From Paludibacter sp. 47-17 (GTDB lineage: Bacteria; Bacteroidota; Bacteroidia; Bacteroidales; Paludibacteraceae), in the NCBI GenBank assembly GCA_001898935.1, contig MKVT01000006.1, positions 1-64,000 on the forward strand: DNA of 64,000 bases, read 5' to 3'. Position 1 is the stretch's first letter; every line of letters begins with the position of its first letter. The notes beneath the pieces were generated by a model, which saw only the letters and a list, made by a program, of their open reading frames with translations, was not told where the DNA came from and did no database searches. Of this stretch, positions 28,298 to 38,206 are shown in pieces. Made by a program: the position numbers and the translations under genes.

Positions 28298-29683
28298 TTA
28301 GTTTACTAATTCTTTTTCAATTTCTTCCAGCGACTTTCCTTTGGTTTCGGGCAATTTCAGCAGAATAAACACGAAACTGAGGGTGCAGATGGCTGCATAT
28401 ACCCAAAAGGTTCCCGAGGCACCCAGTGCTTCGTTGAGCAAGGGAAAAGTATAGGTAAGTATAAAACAGGCCACCCACAGGGCAAAGGTGGCCAGGGCCA
28501 TGGCTGCTCCCCGGATACGGTTGGGGAAAATTTCGGATAAAATAACCCACACGATAGGCGCGAGCGACATGGCATAAATGGCGATGGCCGTCAGTACCAG
28601 AATCAGTACGGCTATGCCCTGAAGCTGAAAGAAATACGCACTCCCCAACAACAGGTAGTTGATGGCCAGACCGAGCGACCCGAACAACATCAGTTTTTTA
28701 CGGCCCCATTTATCGACGGTAAACATGGCAACCAGGGTGAAAATAAGATTCACACTGCCGGTAATAACGATATTGAACAAGGTGTCGCTCACCCCGTAAC
28801 CTGCAGCCGAAAAAATCTCTTCGGCATAATTAAACACCGTGTTGAGACCGCTCCACTGCTGAAAAACAGCAATATAAATACCGATGAGTAATACCGTAGC
28901 ATACATTGGTTTAGCCAGATTTCTGAAATCGACTTTTTCCGATACATCGTCGAGTGTAGCCTCGATGTTTTTCATTTCTTCGCGGGCATAGTCCTCTCCG
29001 CCGATTTTATTCAGCGTCGGAAAAGCTTTTCCGGGCATGCCTGCCTTCATCAGCCAACGCGGACTTTCGGGGATAAACAGGATAGCAACCATGAAAATGA
29101 ATGCCGGAACTGCTTCGGCCCAAAACATCCATCGCCAGCCGGTTTGCCCGTTCCACGAATTTCGTATCATCTCGTCGGAAGCCCCGGCAGGGACTGCTTC
29201 GGCAATCAGCAGGTTAATCACTTGTGCTGCTAAGATACCGATTACAATCGTCAATTGATTGAGCGATACAAATTTACCCCGGATCGAAGTCGGTGCCACT
29301 TCGGCAATGTACATGGGCGACAGGGCCGATGCCAGACCAATGCCAACCCCACCCACGATACGGTAGAAAATAAACCAGTTATAGTCCGACACGATACCCG
29401 TTCCCAATGCCGAAACCAGGAATAAGACCGATGCCAGCAACAGGGGCTTTTTGCGACCGAATTTATCGCTCACCATGCCCGATACCACCGCACCCAGTAT
29501 ACAGCCAATAAGTGCAGAGCTCATCGCCCAGGCCTGTAAACCGGCATTGGAAGTGATTTCAAAAAAACGTTCGTAGAAGGGCTTGGCCCCGCCGATCACC
29601 ACCCAGTCGTACCCAAAAAGCAAACCTCCCAGCGCCGAGATCATCGAAATGCCGAGAATATACTTACTATTAAATTTCTTCAT
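28298..29683 (-). CDS. MFS sugar porter
   Basis: The 461-residue product is a 12-helix inner-membrane sugar:proton symporter of the XylE/GalP type. Signature motifs are GGLLFGYDWVVIGGA in helix 1, DKFGRKKPLLL between helices 2 and 3, PESPRWLMKAG before the central loop, and the second-half repeat DKWGRKKLMLFGS. The C-terminus PETKGKSLEEIE is the family ending. A TTG at 29713 would add ten residues but overlaps a TTATTTTG promoter-like sequence, so ATG 29683 is taken. The substrate is probably a monosaccharide released by the nearby GH35 enzyme; that is inference. Confidence 0.93.
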   Translation of the reverse strand: MKKFNSKYILGISMISALGGLLFGYDWVVIGGAKPFYERFFEITSNAGLQAWAMSSALIGCILGAVVSGMVSDKFGRKKPLLLASVLFLVSALGTGIVSDYNWFIFYRIVGGVGIGLASALSPMYIAEVAPTSIRGKFVSLNQLTIVIGILAAQVINLLIAEAVPAGASDEMIRNSWNGQTGWRWMFWAEAVPAFIFMVAILFIPESPRWLMKAGMPGKAFPTLNKIGGEDYAREEMKNIEATLDDVSEKVDFRNLAKPMYATVLLIGIYIAVFQQWSGLNTVFNYAEEIFSAAGYGVSDTLFNIVITGSVNLIFTLVAMFTVDKWGRKKLMLFGSLGLAINYLLLGSAYFFQLQGIAVLILVLTAIAIYAMSLAPIVWVILSEIFPNRIRGAAMALATFALWVACFILTYTFPLLNEALGASGTFWVYAAICTLSFVFILLKLPETKGKSLEEIEKELVN

Positions 29684-29804
29684 TGGAAATATTGGTTTTA
29701 ATTGATCCTGCAAAATAACTACATTCTACATCGTAACTAAATAGAAAATATGACGAAGTGAATGGATTATTTTACGAAAATACGACTTAATAGTTTATTT
29801 TACC

Positions 29805-29812
29805 TATTTTTG
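29805..29812 (+). promoter_or_regulatory. -7 element of the AraC-GH35 operon
   Basis: TATTTTTG matches TAnnTTTG. A strong AGCGAGG sequence precedes the ATG at 29837 by a short gap, which decides the start. The MFS operon starts in the opposite direction about 120 bases away. Confidence 0.5.
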
Positions 29813-29836
29813 AATCGTTTTTTAAAAAGCGAGGAT

Positions 29837-30727
29837 ATGGCGAAACTAAAAAGTGGTTTTCTGGGTGAGCGGGCCATTATTTTGCCCGCACAAATCATTG
29901 CCGATATCAAAAAAGACGCATTCAGCAACCTGCTTTATATAACCGATATCGGATATTATCCGAAAGCCGGTTTTCATCACCGGAGCCGAACCCGCGAGGA
30001 AGCGGAGCAATACATCTTAATTTATTGTATCGACGGAGCGGGATGGTTTGAAATGGACGATGTTAAATTCAAGGTGCAGCCCAATCATTTTTTTATTCTT
30101 CCCAAAGGCCACGCCCACAGCTACGGCAGCAGTACCAAAAATCCGTGGACCATCTACTGGCTTCACTTTGACGGGGAGAAAGCTGGATTTTTTTCTGAAG
30201 GCCTGGATAGGCCTACCCCGGTAAATCCGGCCCGGAATTCACGAATCGAAGACCGGCTGGATCTTTTTGAAGAAATATTCGCGACCCTGAAAAACGGCTA
30301 TAGCAAAGAAAATATCGACTACAGTACCAGCAGCTTATTCCATTTCCTGGGATCGTTGAAATTCCTGGGAACTTACCGCGACAGTCTCTCGGCACGCGGC
30401 GGTAAAAACGATCTGGTCGACGACGCCATTCATTTTATGCGCGAAAATATTCACCGCAAACTATCCCTGAAAGAAATTGCCGATTTCAGTGGGGTGTCGG
30501 CTTCCCACTTCTCGGCCTTGTTTCATAAGAAAACCGGGCACTCCCCGCTAAATTACCTTTCGCAGTTAAAAATCCAGCTCGCCTGTCATTACCTCGACTT
30601 CTCCGACATGAAGGTAAACCAGATTTCGGCCCTGACCGGTTTCGACGACCCTTTTTATTTCAGCCGTATATTTACTAAAATGATGGGAGCATCGCCCAGC
30701 GAATACCGGAGTAAGAAAAAAGGATAA
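29837..30727 (+). CDS. AraC family transcriptional regulator
   Basis: The 296-residue product has an N-terminal cupin ligand-binding domain with the block FFILPKGHAHSYG (about residue 90) and a C-terminal AraC-type double helix-turn-helix (about 195-290) with LSLKEIADFSGVSASHFSALF and the ending FDDPFYFSRIFTKMMGASP. It most likely senses a sugar and controls the divergent MFS-DUF5107-GNAT operon and the GH35 gene 30 bases downstream. An upstream ATG at 29762 lies before the -7 element and is rejected as the start. Confidence 0.88.
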   Translation: MAKLKSGFLGERAIILPAQIIADIKKDAFSNLLYITDIGYYPKAGFHHRSRTREEAEQYILIYCIDGAGWFEMDDVKFKVQPNHFFILPKGHAHSYGSSTKNPWTIYWLHFDGEKAGFFSEGLDRPTPVNPARNSRIEDRLDLFEEIFATLKNGYSKENIDYSTSSLFHFLGSLKFLGTYRDSLSARGGKNDLVDDAIHFMRENIHRKLSLKEIADFSGVSASHFSALFHKKTGHSPLNYLSQLKIQLACHYLDFSDMKVNQISALTGFDDPFYFSRIFTKMMGASPSEYRSKKKG

Positions 30728-30757
30728 ATTTATTCACTAATCAATCAACAATATTCC

Positions 30758-33172
30758 ATGAATCCCCCAAAAACATTCTTTTATTTGACCGTACTTCTAC
30801 CCCTTTTTCTGGTAGCTCAGACTTCCTATCAGATCGATGTTACCACCGTCGAAACCGATGTGCTCCGCGGACATCTGGACCTGGGCGGTAAGGATAATCG
30901 CGGAAATTCCATCGAGGTAACCAGCTACTACCTCGAAAAAAACGGCCGACCGTTTATTCCGGTGATCGGCGAGTTTCATTTTAGTCGCTATCCCCATCAG
31001 TACTGGGAAGAGTCGATCCGGAAAATGAAAGCCGGAGGCATTACCCTTGTTGCCACCTATGTATTCTGGAATATGCACGAGTTTGTCGAAGGCAGCTTCG
31101 ATTGGGAAGGCGATTTAAATCTGCGCCGTTTTGTGGAACTGTGTGCAAAGAATGAAATGGAAGTGGTGGTGCGCGTCGGGCCGTTTTGTCACGGAGAAAT
31201 GCGCAATGGTGGCATCCCCGACTGGTTGTATGGCCGGCCTATCGACATCCGCAGCAACGATCCTGCCTATTTGTTTTATGTCAACCGCTTGTACGGGGAA
31301 ATCGGGCAACAGCTGAAAGGTTTGTTTTTTAAGGACGGCGGCCCCATTGTAGGAGTGCAACTCGAAAACGAATACCAACATTCGGCGGCACCCTGGGGCT
31401 TCACCTACAAGGGTGCTCCGCGCGATAATACGGTGGCGCGGCGCGACCGCGACATCACTCAGATCGGTGTGGGGGTGAATGCCGACGGGAATGCTTATGC
31501 CGGTGTGGGCGGCGAACATATGAAAACACTCAAACAAATGGCCATCGATGCCGGACTCGTCGCTCCTTTGTACACGGCCACCGGCTGGGGCTTCGCTACC
31601 ATTGTCGAAAAAGGAAGTATTCCGGTGATGGCCGGGTATGCCTATCCCTTCTGGACCGACGGCAACGAGCCTTCTCCCTTTTACCTCTATAAGAATATTC
31701 ACCAGCAACCCGATTATTCGCCGGTGAGCTACGACGTAAATTTGTATCCTTCGATGGCAGTGGAGTTGGGAACGGGAATGGCCGTAACGTATTCGCGCCG
31801 TCCGCGGGTGCCCGGCGAAAGTATGTTGCCCATGATGGTGCGCACGGTGGGTAGCGGTACCAACGGACTTGGTTTTTACATGTATCATGGCGGTACCACA
31901 CCATCGATAGGCAATTACTATTTTGCAGAAGGTTTCGGACTGAACAATAAATCGTATGATTATCAGGCTCCTATCGGCGAATTCGGACGTGTAAGTTCCG
32001 GATTTCACGGACTGAAACTTATCAATAGCTTCCTGAAGCATTACGGAAGCGACCTGGCTCCCCTGCATACCGTTTTGCCTGCCACCAACGAGGGAATTAA
32101 GCCTGAAAATACTTCAGTATTGCGTTATGCCGTGCGAAGCGATGGGAACACGGGCTATTTGTTCATGCACAATTTTCAGGATCATATGGTAACGCCCGAT
32201 CTTGGCAATTTACAGGTTTCAATTCAAACAAAATCGGGCGTGGTTACTATTCCATCGAGTGGCACTTTCACGCTGAAATCGGGTACTTCGGCTATTTTCC
32301 CAATCAATACTTCGTACGATGGTGTGGAAGTTAGAGCAGCTACCGTGCAGCCTTACCTTCGGTTTGTAAACAACAACAAGGCCTATCATGTATTTATTTC
32401 GATGGACGGAATTACACCCGAACTGATGGTGAAAAAAGGCGCCAGGGTTTCGGGCCGGGAGATTAAAAAGACGGTAAAAGGCGATCAACAAATCATCAGC
32501 CTGCCACAGGGAAAAGCGGCAGAACTCGTAATCGACGGAATCACTTTTTTAGTGTTGCCTTTCGAAATGGCATTACAATCGTATGTGGTGGGTTCTTCGA
32601 ATCAGTACATGGTGATCAGTTCCGCGCTGGTAACCGAGGAAAACGGCAAACCGGTACTTACCACCTGCACTCCGGCCACTACATTGGCTGTTTATCCGTC
32701 CCGGGCGAAAGTAAGCGCCGGCACTGCACAACCAAGGGCAGAAAAGTCGGCCTCTCCCCTCTTCGGCCAATGGAAGTTGAATGTAGCGAAAGCCGTACCC
32801 GGGCTGAAGCTCGAACAGGTATTCGATCGGAATTTCGTGCTGAACGGCGCGGAAATCGATTGGAGCGGCATCAACGACATCTTCGTTACCTTCGATTACC
32901 GGGGCGACCGGGGGGTATGCATGATGCAGGGAATACTTCAAACCGACAATTTGTACACCAGCCGTCCCTGGACCATCGGGCTGAAACGCTTTGCAGAAGT
33001 ACTCCGCCGGCACGAAATGTACTTTTACTTCGTACCCATGCAAAAAAATGCCCCTTACCTCAGTTACCTCGATAAAGAAGTAGTACCCGATTTCGGAACA
33101 CAAAAAGAATTTTTAGAGATCAAAGAACCGATTATTGAAGTAGAATATAAGATCGACCTGGAAATCAGGTAA
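30758..33172 (+). CDS. GH35 beta-galactosidase, secreted
   Basis: The 804-residue product has a short signal peptide ending near VAQT and a GH35 catalytic barrel in the first 450 residues. The family motifs GEFHFSRYPHQYWEESIRKMKAGGI and GGPIVGVQLENEY are present, with E205 as the likely acid/base. E336 in VELGTGM is the likely nucleophile. The C-terminal part is beta-rich with no recognised binding domain, and there is no T9SS tail, so it is probably periplasmic or lipid-free surface exported by another route. It is in an operon with the AraC regulator. The likely substrate is beta-linked galactose in plant or host glycans. Confidence 0.9.
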   Translation: MNPPKTFFYLTVLLPLFLVAQTSYQIDVTTVETDVLRGHLDLGGKDNRGNSIEVTSYYLEKNGRPFIPVIGEFHFSRYPHQYWEESIRKMKAGGITLVATYVFWNMHEFVEGSFDWEGDLNLRRFVELCAKNEMEVVVRVGPFCHGEMRNGGIPDWLYGRPIDIRSNDPAYLFYVNRLYGEIGQQLKGLFFKDGGPIVGVQLENEYQHSAAPWGFTYKGAPRDNTVARRDRDITQIGVGVNADGNAYAGVGGEHMKTLKQMAIDAGLVAPLYTATGWGFATIVEKGSIPVMAGYAYPFWTDGNEPSPFYLYKNIHQQPDYSPVSYDVNLYPSMAVELGTGMAVTYSRRPRVPGESMLPMMVRTVGSGTNGLGFYMYHGGTTPSIGNYYFAEGFGLNNKSYDYQAPIGEFGRVSSGFHGLKLINSFLKHYGSDLAPLHTVLPATNEGIKPENTSVLRYAVRSDGNTGYLFMHNFQDHMVTPDLGNLQVSIQTKSGVVTIPSSGTFTLKSGTSAIFPINTSYDGVEVRAATVQPYLRFVNNNKAYHVFISMDGITPELMVKKGARVSGREIKKTVKGDQQIISLPQGKAAELVIDGITFLVLPFEMALQSYVVGSSNQYMVISSALVTEENGKPVLTTCTPATTLAVYPSRAKVSAGTAQPRAEKSASPLFGQWKLNVAKAVPGLKLEQVFDRNFVLNGAEIDWSGINDIFVTFDYRGDRGVCMMQGILQTDNLYTSRPWTIGLKRFAEVLRRHEMYFYFVPMQKNAPYLSYLDKEVVPDFGTQKEFLEIKEPIIEVEYKIDLEIR

Positions 33173-33183
33173 ATGTTGTTGAG

Positions 33184-33567
33184 TTAAACAGTACGTAAAA
33201 TTTTCTCCATTTTTCGTCCTTTTGCCAGCTCATCCACCAGTTTATCGAGGTATCTCACCTGGCGGGTGAGCTGGTTTTCGATTGCTTCGATACGGTAGCC
33301 GCAAATCGATCCGGTGATAAGCCCGGCATTCGGATGCAAGGTAGCCTGTTGAAAAAAACCGGCAAAGGTCACCTGCTCATCAATTAGTTCCTGCAGCTTA
33401 TTGTCGTCGAAACCGGTGAGCCAGCCGATCACCTGGTGCAGCTCCTGGCGCGTGCGGCCTTTGCGTTCCACTTTAGCAACATAATGCGGATAAACCGAAG
33501 CAAAGGTCATAGTGGCCATGCGTTCGTCGTGTTCGGGGGTAGTGTTCATACAATTGTTTTTCTTCAT
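33184..33567 (-). CDS. DUF2200 family protein
   Basis: The product of 127 residues (or 121 from the ATG at 33549) matches the small DUF2200 family, with MTFASVYPHYVAKVERKGRT, IGWLTGFDDNKL and LITGSICGYRIE. The function is unknown. It is convergent with the GH35 gene, with only 11 bases between the stops. A TAACTTTG promoter element lies upstream at 33620-33627. Both in-frame ATGs are possible; the longer form is given. Confidence 0.85.
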   Translation of the reverse strand: MKKNNCMNTTPEHDERMATMTFASVYPHYVAKVERKGRTRQELHQVIGWLTGFDDNKLQELIDEQVTFAGFFQQATLHPNAGLITGSICGYRIEAIENQLTRQVRYLDKLVDELAKGRKMEKILRTV

Positions 33568-33619
33568 TCAACTCCTGATATAACGGCCGGTGCAATTTTT
33601 AATTCATTGCTGCCGGATA

Positions 33620-33627
33620 CAAAGTTA
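33620..33627 (-). promoter_or_regulatory. -7 element of the DUF2200 gene
   Basis: TAACTTTG on the minus strand, 52 bases before the ATG at 33567. A GTTG about 18 bases further upstream could be the -33 part. Confidence 0.55.
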
Positions 33628-33889
33628 CGATTTGAATTGAATTTTCAACTAATAATTTTGATTTGCAAAACATTTAAGTGGCTAATCCTTCACCTCTACC
33701 AGCTATTGAAAACAATATCGATAAGGAAACTAAGTAAGACTACTGAGCAGTACCGGAAGCTTACGCCCGGGCAGCTGTCTGTAAGTATTGTAAAATTCTG
33801 TTGCTATTTTATCATGGGACTGTATTATTAACATTAGATTTTGGTTATATAAACCGAAATACTTTTCTTTGTGTTACTAACTCATCCGT
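33628..33889. other. Intergenic region before the hybrid regulator
   Basis: About 260 AT-rich bases hold the presumed leader of the hybrid regulator gene. No exact TAnnTTTG was found at a convincing distance, no terminator is clear, and no coding frame can be supported. Confidence 0.5.
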
Positions 33890-36800
33890 ATGAACACACA
33901 ATCTACTCTCATCAGGATAATTTCTGTTATACATCTGCTTTTTCTCCTCCATCTCCAGTTGGCTGCACAAAATAGCGAATCAAATTATATCCATCAATAT
34001 TCTACGGAGCAAGGTTTGTCGAGTAATACGATTTTTGGCATTTTGCAGGATAAATACGGATTTATCTGGATTTCGACCGAAGAGGGTTTAAATAAGTTTG
34101 ATGGAAAGGATTTTACGCAATTTGCCGTCAACAAAGGTCGTTATGCACTTTCCCACAACTACGCACAAACCCTACTATTAACTCACGATGGAAATATATG
34201 GGCTGGCACTACGAACGGTCTGAATATCTACGATTATAAGTCGGACAGTATAATTCAGGTACGTAAGGATACAAAACCGCTGCACTTGGTATATAACGAC
34301 ATAACCTGTTTGGCACAAGGGATTGATAGTAACCGGATATGGATTGGAACGTATGGTGATGCCATCAATTATTACGACAACCAAACAAAGCGATTTTATA
34401 AACTACAATTACCAACCACGCATTCATTTCCGCAACCCGTTAATGTGGTGAGCGTATTGGAAGATGATAATAATCGATTGTGGATTGGAACACAACATGA
34501 TGGGATATATCAGTATAATCTGGAGAAAAAAAATCTGATCAAATACAATCTTCCGGAGAATGCGTCAACAATACGCACCATTTATCAGGATAATTTCAGA
34601 AGAATTTGGATTGGAACTTCTGAAGGTTGTTACCTGTTCAACGAAACAAAACAAACACCCGAGAAGCTCAACTATCCGCTGAGCCTTAGTGAAACCTCCA
34701 TTAATGCTTTTCGGGAAGATAAAAATGGAAAAATATGGATTGGTACAGAACTTTTTTTAATGAGCTTTGATGCGAGATCGTTTTCGTTGACAGAAAAATT
34801 TCCCTACCGAACCCTGTTCCAACAGAAGTTCTCTTCCAATATAGATTGTACAAATATAAATGCATTGTTTGTTGACCGCGACAATAATATATGGGTTGGT
34901 ACAACCTGGGGCGGAGTATCAATGCTGGAGGCTACAACCGCAAAATTCAAATTAATAAAAAATAATTCGGGTAAAAAAAAGGATTTACCCGCATATTCGA
35001 TTGCCTCGTTGTGTCAGGATAAAAAGGGGAATCTGTGGATTGGGGTTGATGGAGGTGGCGTATTTACTATGAATTTACAACATGAAGAGCTTTCGCGTTA
35101 TCAGCTGGACGAGAAACAGTATGGAAAGTATTTTAAAGTGGTTGCTATTGATAGTGACGAGAATCTGTGGTTCGGAACCTATAAAAACGGACTTTTGAAA
35201 AAGAAAAAAAACGAAGTCCAACCCGAAGTTTTCAAAAAAGAAGAACATAAAAACTCATTGCCCGATAATGAAATCACGTGCATTTTTGAATCGAAAGATA
35301 AAACCCTGTGGATAGGGACAAACAATGGATTGGCAAAATACGACAAGGTTAATAATCGGTTTATCAGAATTGAAATTCCCCGTAAACTCATTACAATTTT
35401 GAGTATTGCTGAAACTTCGGATGGTACGATCTGGCTGGGCACTCATGGTGAATACGTGCTTTCGTATGATCCAAAAACCAATGTTTTGAAATACAATGCA
35501 TTGCCATTTAATGCCAGAATCGTTTCCGACATACTGGTTTATAATGACAGTATCTGGCTGGCAACATCGGGCAATGGATTATCGGTTTACGATTATAAAA
35601 CAAAGAAATCGAGAACATTTACTGAAACTAACGGACTGGCAAGCAATTACATCAGCTCGTTGTTGCGCGACTTAAAAGGCCGGATTTGGCTGGGCACCAA
35701 CAAAGGAATATCGAGATTAATTCCCGAAACCGGTGAAATACAAAACTACAATTCACAGGATGGCGTTCAGGCACTTAAATTTGCAGGGAAAAGTGCCATA
35801 AAGCTGTCGGACGGTCGAATGGCCTTTGGTGGCTTTGGAGGAATCAATATTTTCGACCCTATGCTTGTTGACAAAAACGACAAATGCCCGGAAGTGATTT
35901 TCACCAAACTACTGATATCAAATACAGTCATAAATCCGTCGGACGACAGCAAAAAACACTCGCCATTGAAGGAGAATATCACATTGAGTAACAGAATTGA
36001 ACTGAATTATGATCAATCTATTTTCACGTTGGAATTTATCGGCATTAATTACAATGCCACTCAAAAAATTAATTATTCGTATATTTTAGAAGGTTCAGAC
36101 AGTCGCTGGAACAACATTGGCAATCAGAACAGTGTAACGCTGCGAAACCTGAATCCCGGTAAATATTGGTTCAAAGTAAAGGCTTCGAGCCCCGATAATG
36201 TGTGGAGCGACCAGAACATTAGATCGATACTGATCCTGATCAAGCCTCCCTTTTGGAAAACCTGGTGGGCATATATGTTATACTTTCTGGTGACAATGGG
36301 CATCCTCTATTTTATGTGGCAATATGCAACCATTCGGGTCAGGAGTTCGAATCATTTAAAAATAGAGCGTGCAAAACGGGACAAAGAAGAGGAACTTCAT
36401 CAGGAAAAACTGCAGTTTTTCACGAATCTGTCGCACGAATTCCGCACTCCACTGACATTAATTATCAGTCCACTTGAAAAAATGTATCAGGATGAAGTGT
36501 CGGAGAATAAGAAACTACATCTGAAACTTATGCTTCAAAATGCCAAAAGACTTCTGAATATGGTGAATCAGTTACTTGATTTCAGGAAAGCAGAACGAGG
36601 GCGAATGAAATTAAAAGTCCGACAGCACGATATGGTCGGAGCAATCAACGAAATTATACTTTCGTTCAATGAATTGCGGGTTCACAAGAACATACAACTC
36701 GACTTTGAATTCGAGCAAGAAGTTTTGTTGGCGTGGTTTGATCCGGAATTTCTGAATAAAATCCTCTTCAACCTGCTTTCGAATGCATTTAAATTCACTC

Positions 36801-37990
36801 CCGACTATGGAACAATCTATGTTTCACTCCATACCGACAAAGATACGCAGGTAGACAGAAAGGTTTATATTGCTGTAGCTAATAATGGCAAAGGTATTCA
36901 TCCCGATGAAATTCAATATATTTTCGACCGGTTTTATCAGGGAGGCGAACAAAGCAGTATTCAGGAAGGTACCGGAATCGGGTTGCATCTGACCAGAAAT
37001 TTGGTGGAATTGCACCACGGAACTATTGAGGTAGAAAGCAAGCCAACTGTAAAAACAAAATTCACGATCATACTTCCGATCGATAAAGATGCCTATAAAA
37101 GCAGTGAACTATTGGACGAAGCACAAATTCAATCGGATATAGCGGCAGAAGAAAACAGTTCCAATGCTACAGATGTGCCCGAAAAGGCAACGATCAAAGC
37201 TGTAAAAGAACATCGTAAACGCATTCTGATCGTTGAAGATAATCAGGATATTCGAATTTATATCCAAAGTATTTTAGCATCGGACTACATCATACATGAA
37301 GCCGGAAATGGAATCGTGGGTCTTGAAATGGTTGCTTTGCATGATTTCGATCTTATCATCAGCGATATTATGATGCCGGAAATGAACGGTATCGAAATGT
37401 GCAAACAGCTTAAAAGTTCGATCGAGACCAATCACATCCCTATTGTAATGCTCACAGCCAAATCGGATATCGAAAACCGGATCGAAGGCCTGAGTATCGG
37501 TGCTGATGCGTATATTACCAAGCCATTTCATCCGAATCACCTTATTATACAGGTTGCAAAGCTTATTGAAACACGCGAAATGCTAAAAGACCGATTTAGC
37601 CGCAGATTGTCACTTGGAGAAGTTCAACGAACCGAATCAAATCAGGAGTCGACCGATGTGCTGTTTTTACAAAAAACAATTTCGATAATTTTGAATAAAA
37701 TAATGGAAACCGAGTTCAATGGCGACGCACTGGCAGCAGAACTCGGCATAAGCCGAATGGGATTACACCGCAAAATTAAAGCGCTGACCGATCAGAGTAC
37801 CGGCGAATTCATCCGCAACATACGCCTCAAAAAAGCGTACGAACTTTTATCTGTTCCTGGAAAAAATATCTCGGAAGTGTGTTACGATGTTGGTTTTAAT
37901 TCACATTCCTACTTTACAGCCTGTTTTAATGAGATGTATAAAATGACCCCCAGTGAATACGTTAAGAGCTTAAAATTAAAATCAGTATAA
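33890..37990 (+). CDS. Hybrid two-component system regulator (HTCS)
   Basis: The 1366-residue product joins sensor, kinase and transcription factor in one chain. It has a signal peptide, a two-component-regulator beta-propeller built from repeats such as LWIGTNNGLAKYD and IWIGTSEGCYLF (about residues 30-670), a Y_Y_Y domain (about 700-770) and a membrane helix (about 785-805). The kinase core has SHEFRTPLTLIISPLEKM (H849) and an ATPase domain ending GTGIGLHLTRNLV. The receiver has phospho-acceptor D1159 in SDIMMPEMNG. The chain ends in an AraC-type HTH (about 1265-1362). Such proteins bind a glycan fragment in the periplasm and activate polysaccharide-use genes. The likely targets are the two T9SS genes downstream. 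Confidence 0.96.
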   Translation: MNTQSTLIRIISVIHLLFLLHLQLAAQNSESNYIHQYSTEQGLSSNTIFGILQDKYGFIWISTEEGLNKFDGKDFTQFAVNKGRYALSHNYAQTLLLTHDGNIWAGTTNGLNIYDYKSDSIIQVRKDTKPLHLVYNDITCLAQGIDSNRIWIGTYGDAINYYDNQTKRFYKLQLPTTHSFPQPVNVVSVLEDDNNRLWIGTQHDGIYQYNLEKKNLIKYNLPENASTIRTIYQDNFRRIWIGTSEGCYLFNETKQTPEKLNYPLSLSETSINAFREDKNGKIWIGTELFLMSFDARSFSLTEKFPYRTLFQQKFSSNIDCTNINALFVDRDNNIWVGTTWGGVSMLEATTAKFKLIKNNSGKKKDLPAYSIASLCQDKKGNLWIGVDGGGVFTMNLQHEELSRYQLDEKQYGKYFKVVAIDSDENLWFGTYKNGLLKKKKNEVQPEVFKKEEHKNSLPDNEITCIFESKDKTLWIGTNNGLAKYDKVNNRFIRIEIPRKLITILSIAETSDGTIWLGTHGEYVLSYDPKTNVLKYNALPFNARIVSDILVYNDSIWLATSGNGLSVYDYKTKKSRTFTETNGLASNYISSLLRDLKGRIWLGTNKGISRLIPETGEIQNYNSQDGVQALKFAGKSAIKLSDGRMAFGGFGGINIFDPMLVDKNDKCPEVIFTKLLISNTVINPSDDSKKHSPLKENITLSNRIELNYDQSIFTLEFIGINYNATQKINYSYILEGSDSRWNNIGNQNSVTLRNLNPGKYWFKVKASSPDNVWSDQNIRSILILIKPPFWKTWWAYMLYFLVTMGILYFMWQYATIRVRSSNHLKIERAKRDKEEELHQEKLQFFTNLSHEFRTPLTLIISPLEKMYQDEVSENKKLHLKLMLQNAKRLLNMVNQLLDFRKAERGRMKLKVRQHDMVGAINEIILSFNELRVHKNIQLDFEFEQEVLLAWFDPEFLNKILFNLLSNAFKFTPDYGTIYVSLHTDKDTQVDRKVYIAVANNGKGIHPDEIQYIFDRFYQGGEQSSIQEGTGIGLHLTRNLVELHHGTIEVESKPTVKTKFTIILPIDKDAYKSSELLDEAQIQSDIAAEENSSNATDVPEKATIKAVKEHRKRILIVEDNQDIRIYIQSILASDYIIHEAGNGIVGLEMVALHDFDLIISDIMMPEMNGIEMCKQLKSSIETNHIPIVMLTAKSDIENRIEGLSIGADAYITKPFHPNHLIIQVAKLIETREMLKDRFSRRLSLGEVQRTESNQESTDVLFLQKTISIILNKIMETEFNGDALAAELGISRMGLHRKIKALTDQSTGEFIRNIRLKKAYELLSVPGKNISEVCYDVGFNSHSYFTACFNEMYKMTPSEYVKSLKLKSV

Positions 37991-38071
37991 AAACAATCAA
38001 ACACCTAATAATCAAATAAATAAACACAAAACAGGATAGGAGACTTAACACAGTTACAATAATTTTAGTTT

Positions 38072-38117
38072 TTGGTAATATACATACAAGTTGGTAATGA
38101 GTTGAAAAATAACTTTG
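38072..38117 (+). promoter_or_regulatory. Promoter with direct repeat, possible HTCS binding site
   Basis: TAACTTTG (38110-38117) is a -7 element. Just upstream the octamer TTGGTAAT occurs twice, at 38072-38079 and 38091-38098, 19 bases start to start. AraC-type regulators often bind such spaced repeats next to the polymerase site. Function is inferred. Confidence 0.4.
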
Positions 38118-38206
38118 CGATTCAATCATTCAATTGCAAACTGAATTTATTTCCGAATGTATACACTATGTAGATTAGCAATTTTTCACCTTGAAATTAG
38201 TACTGT

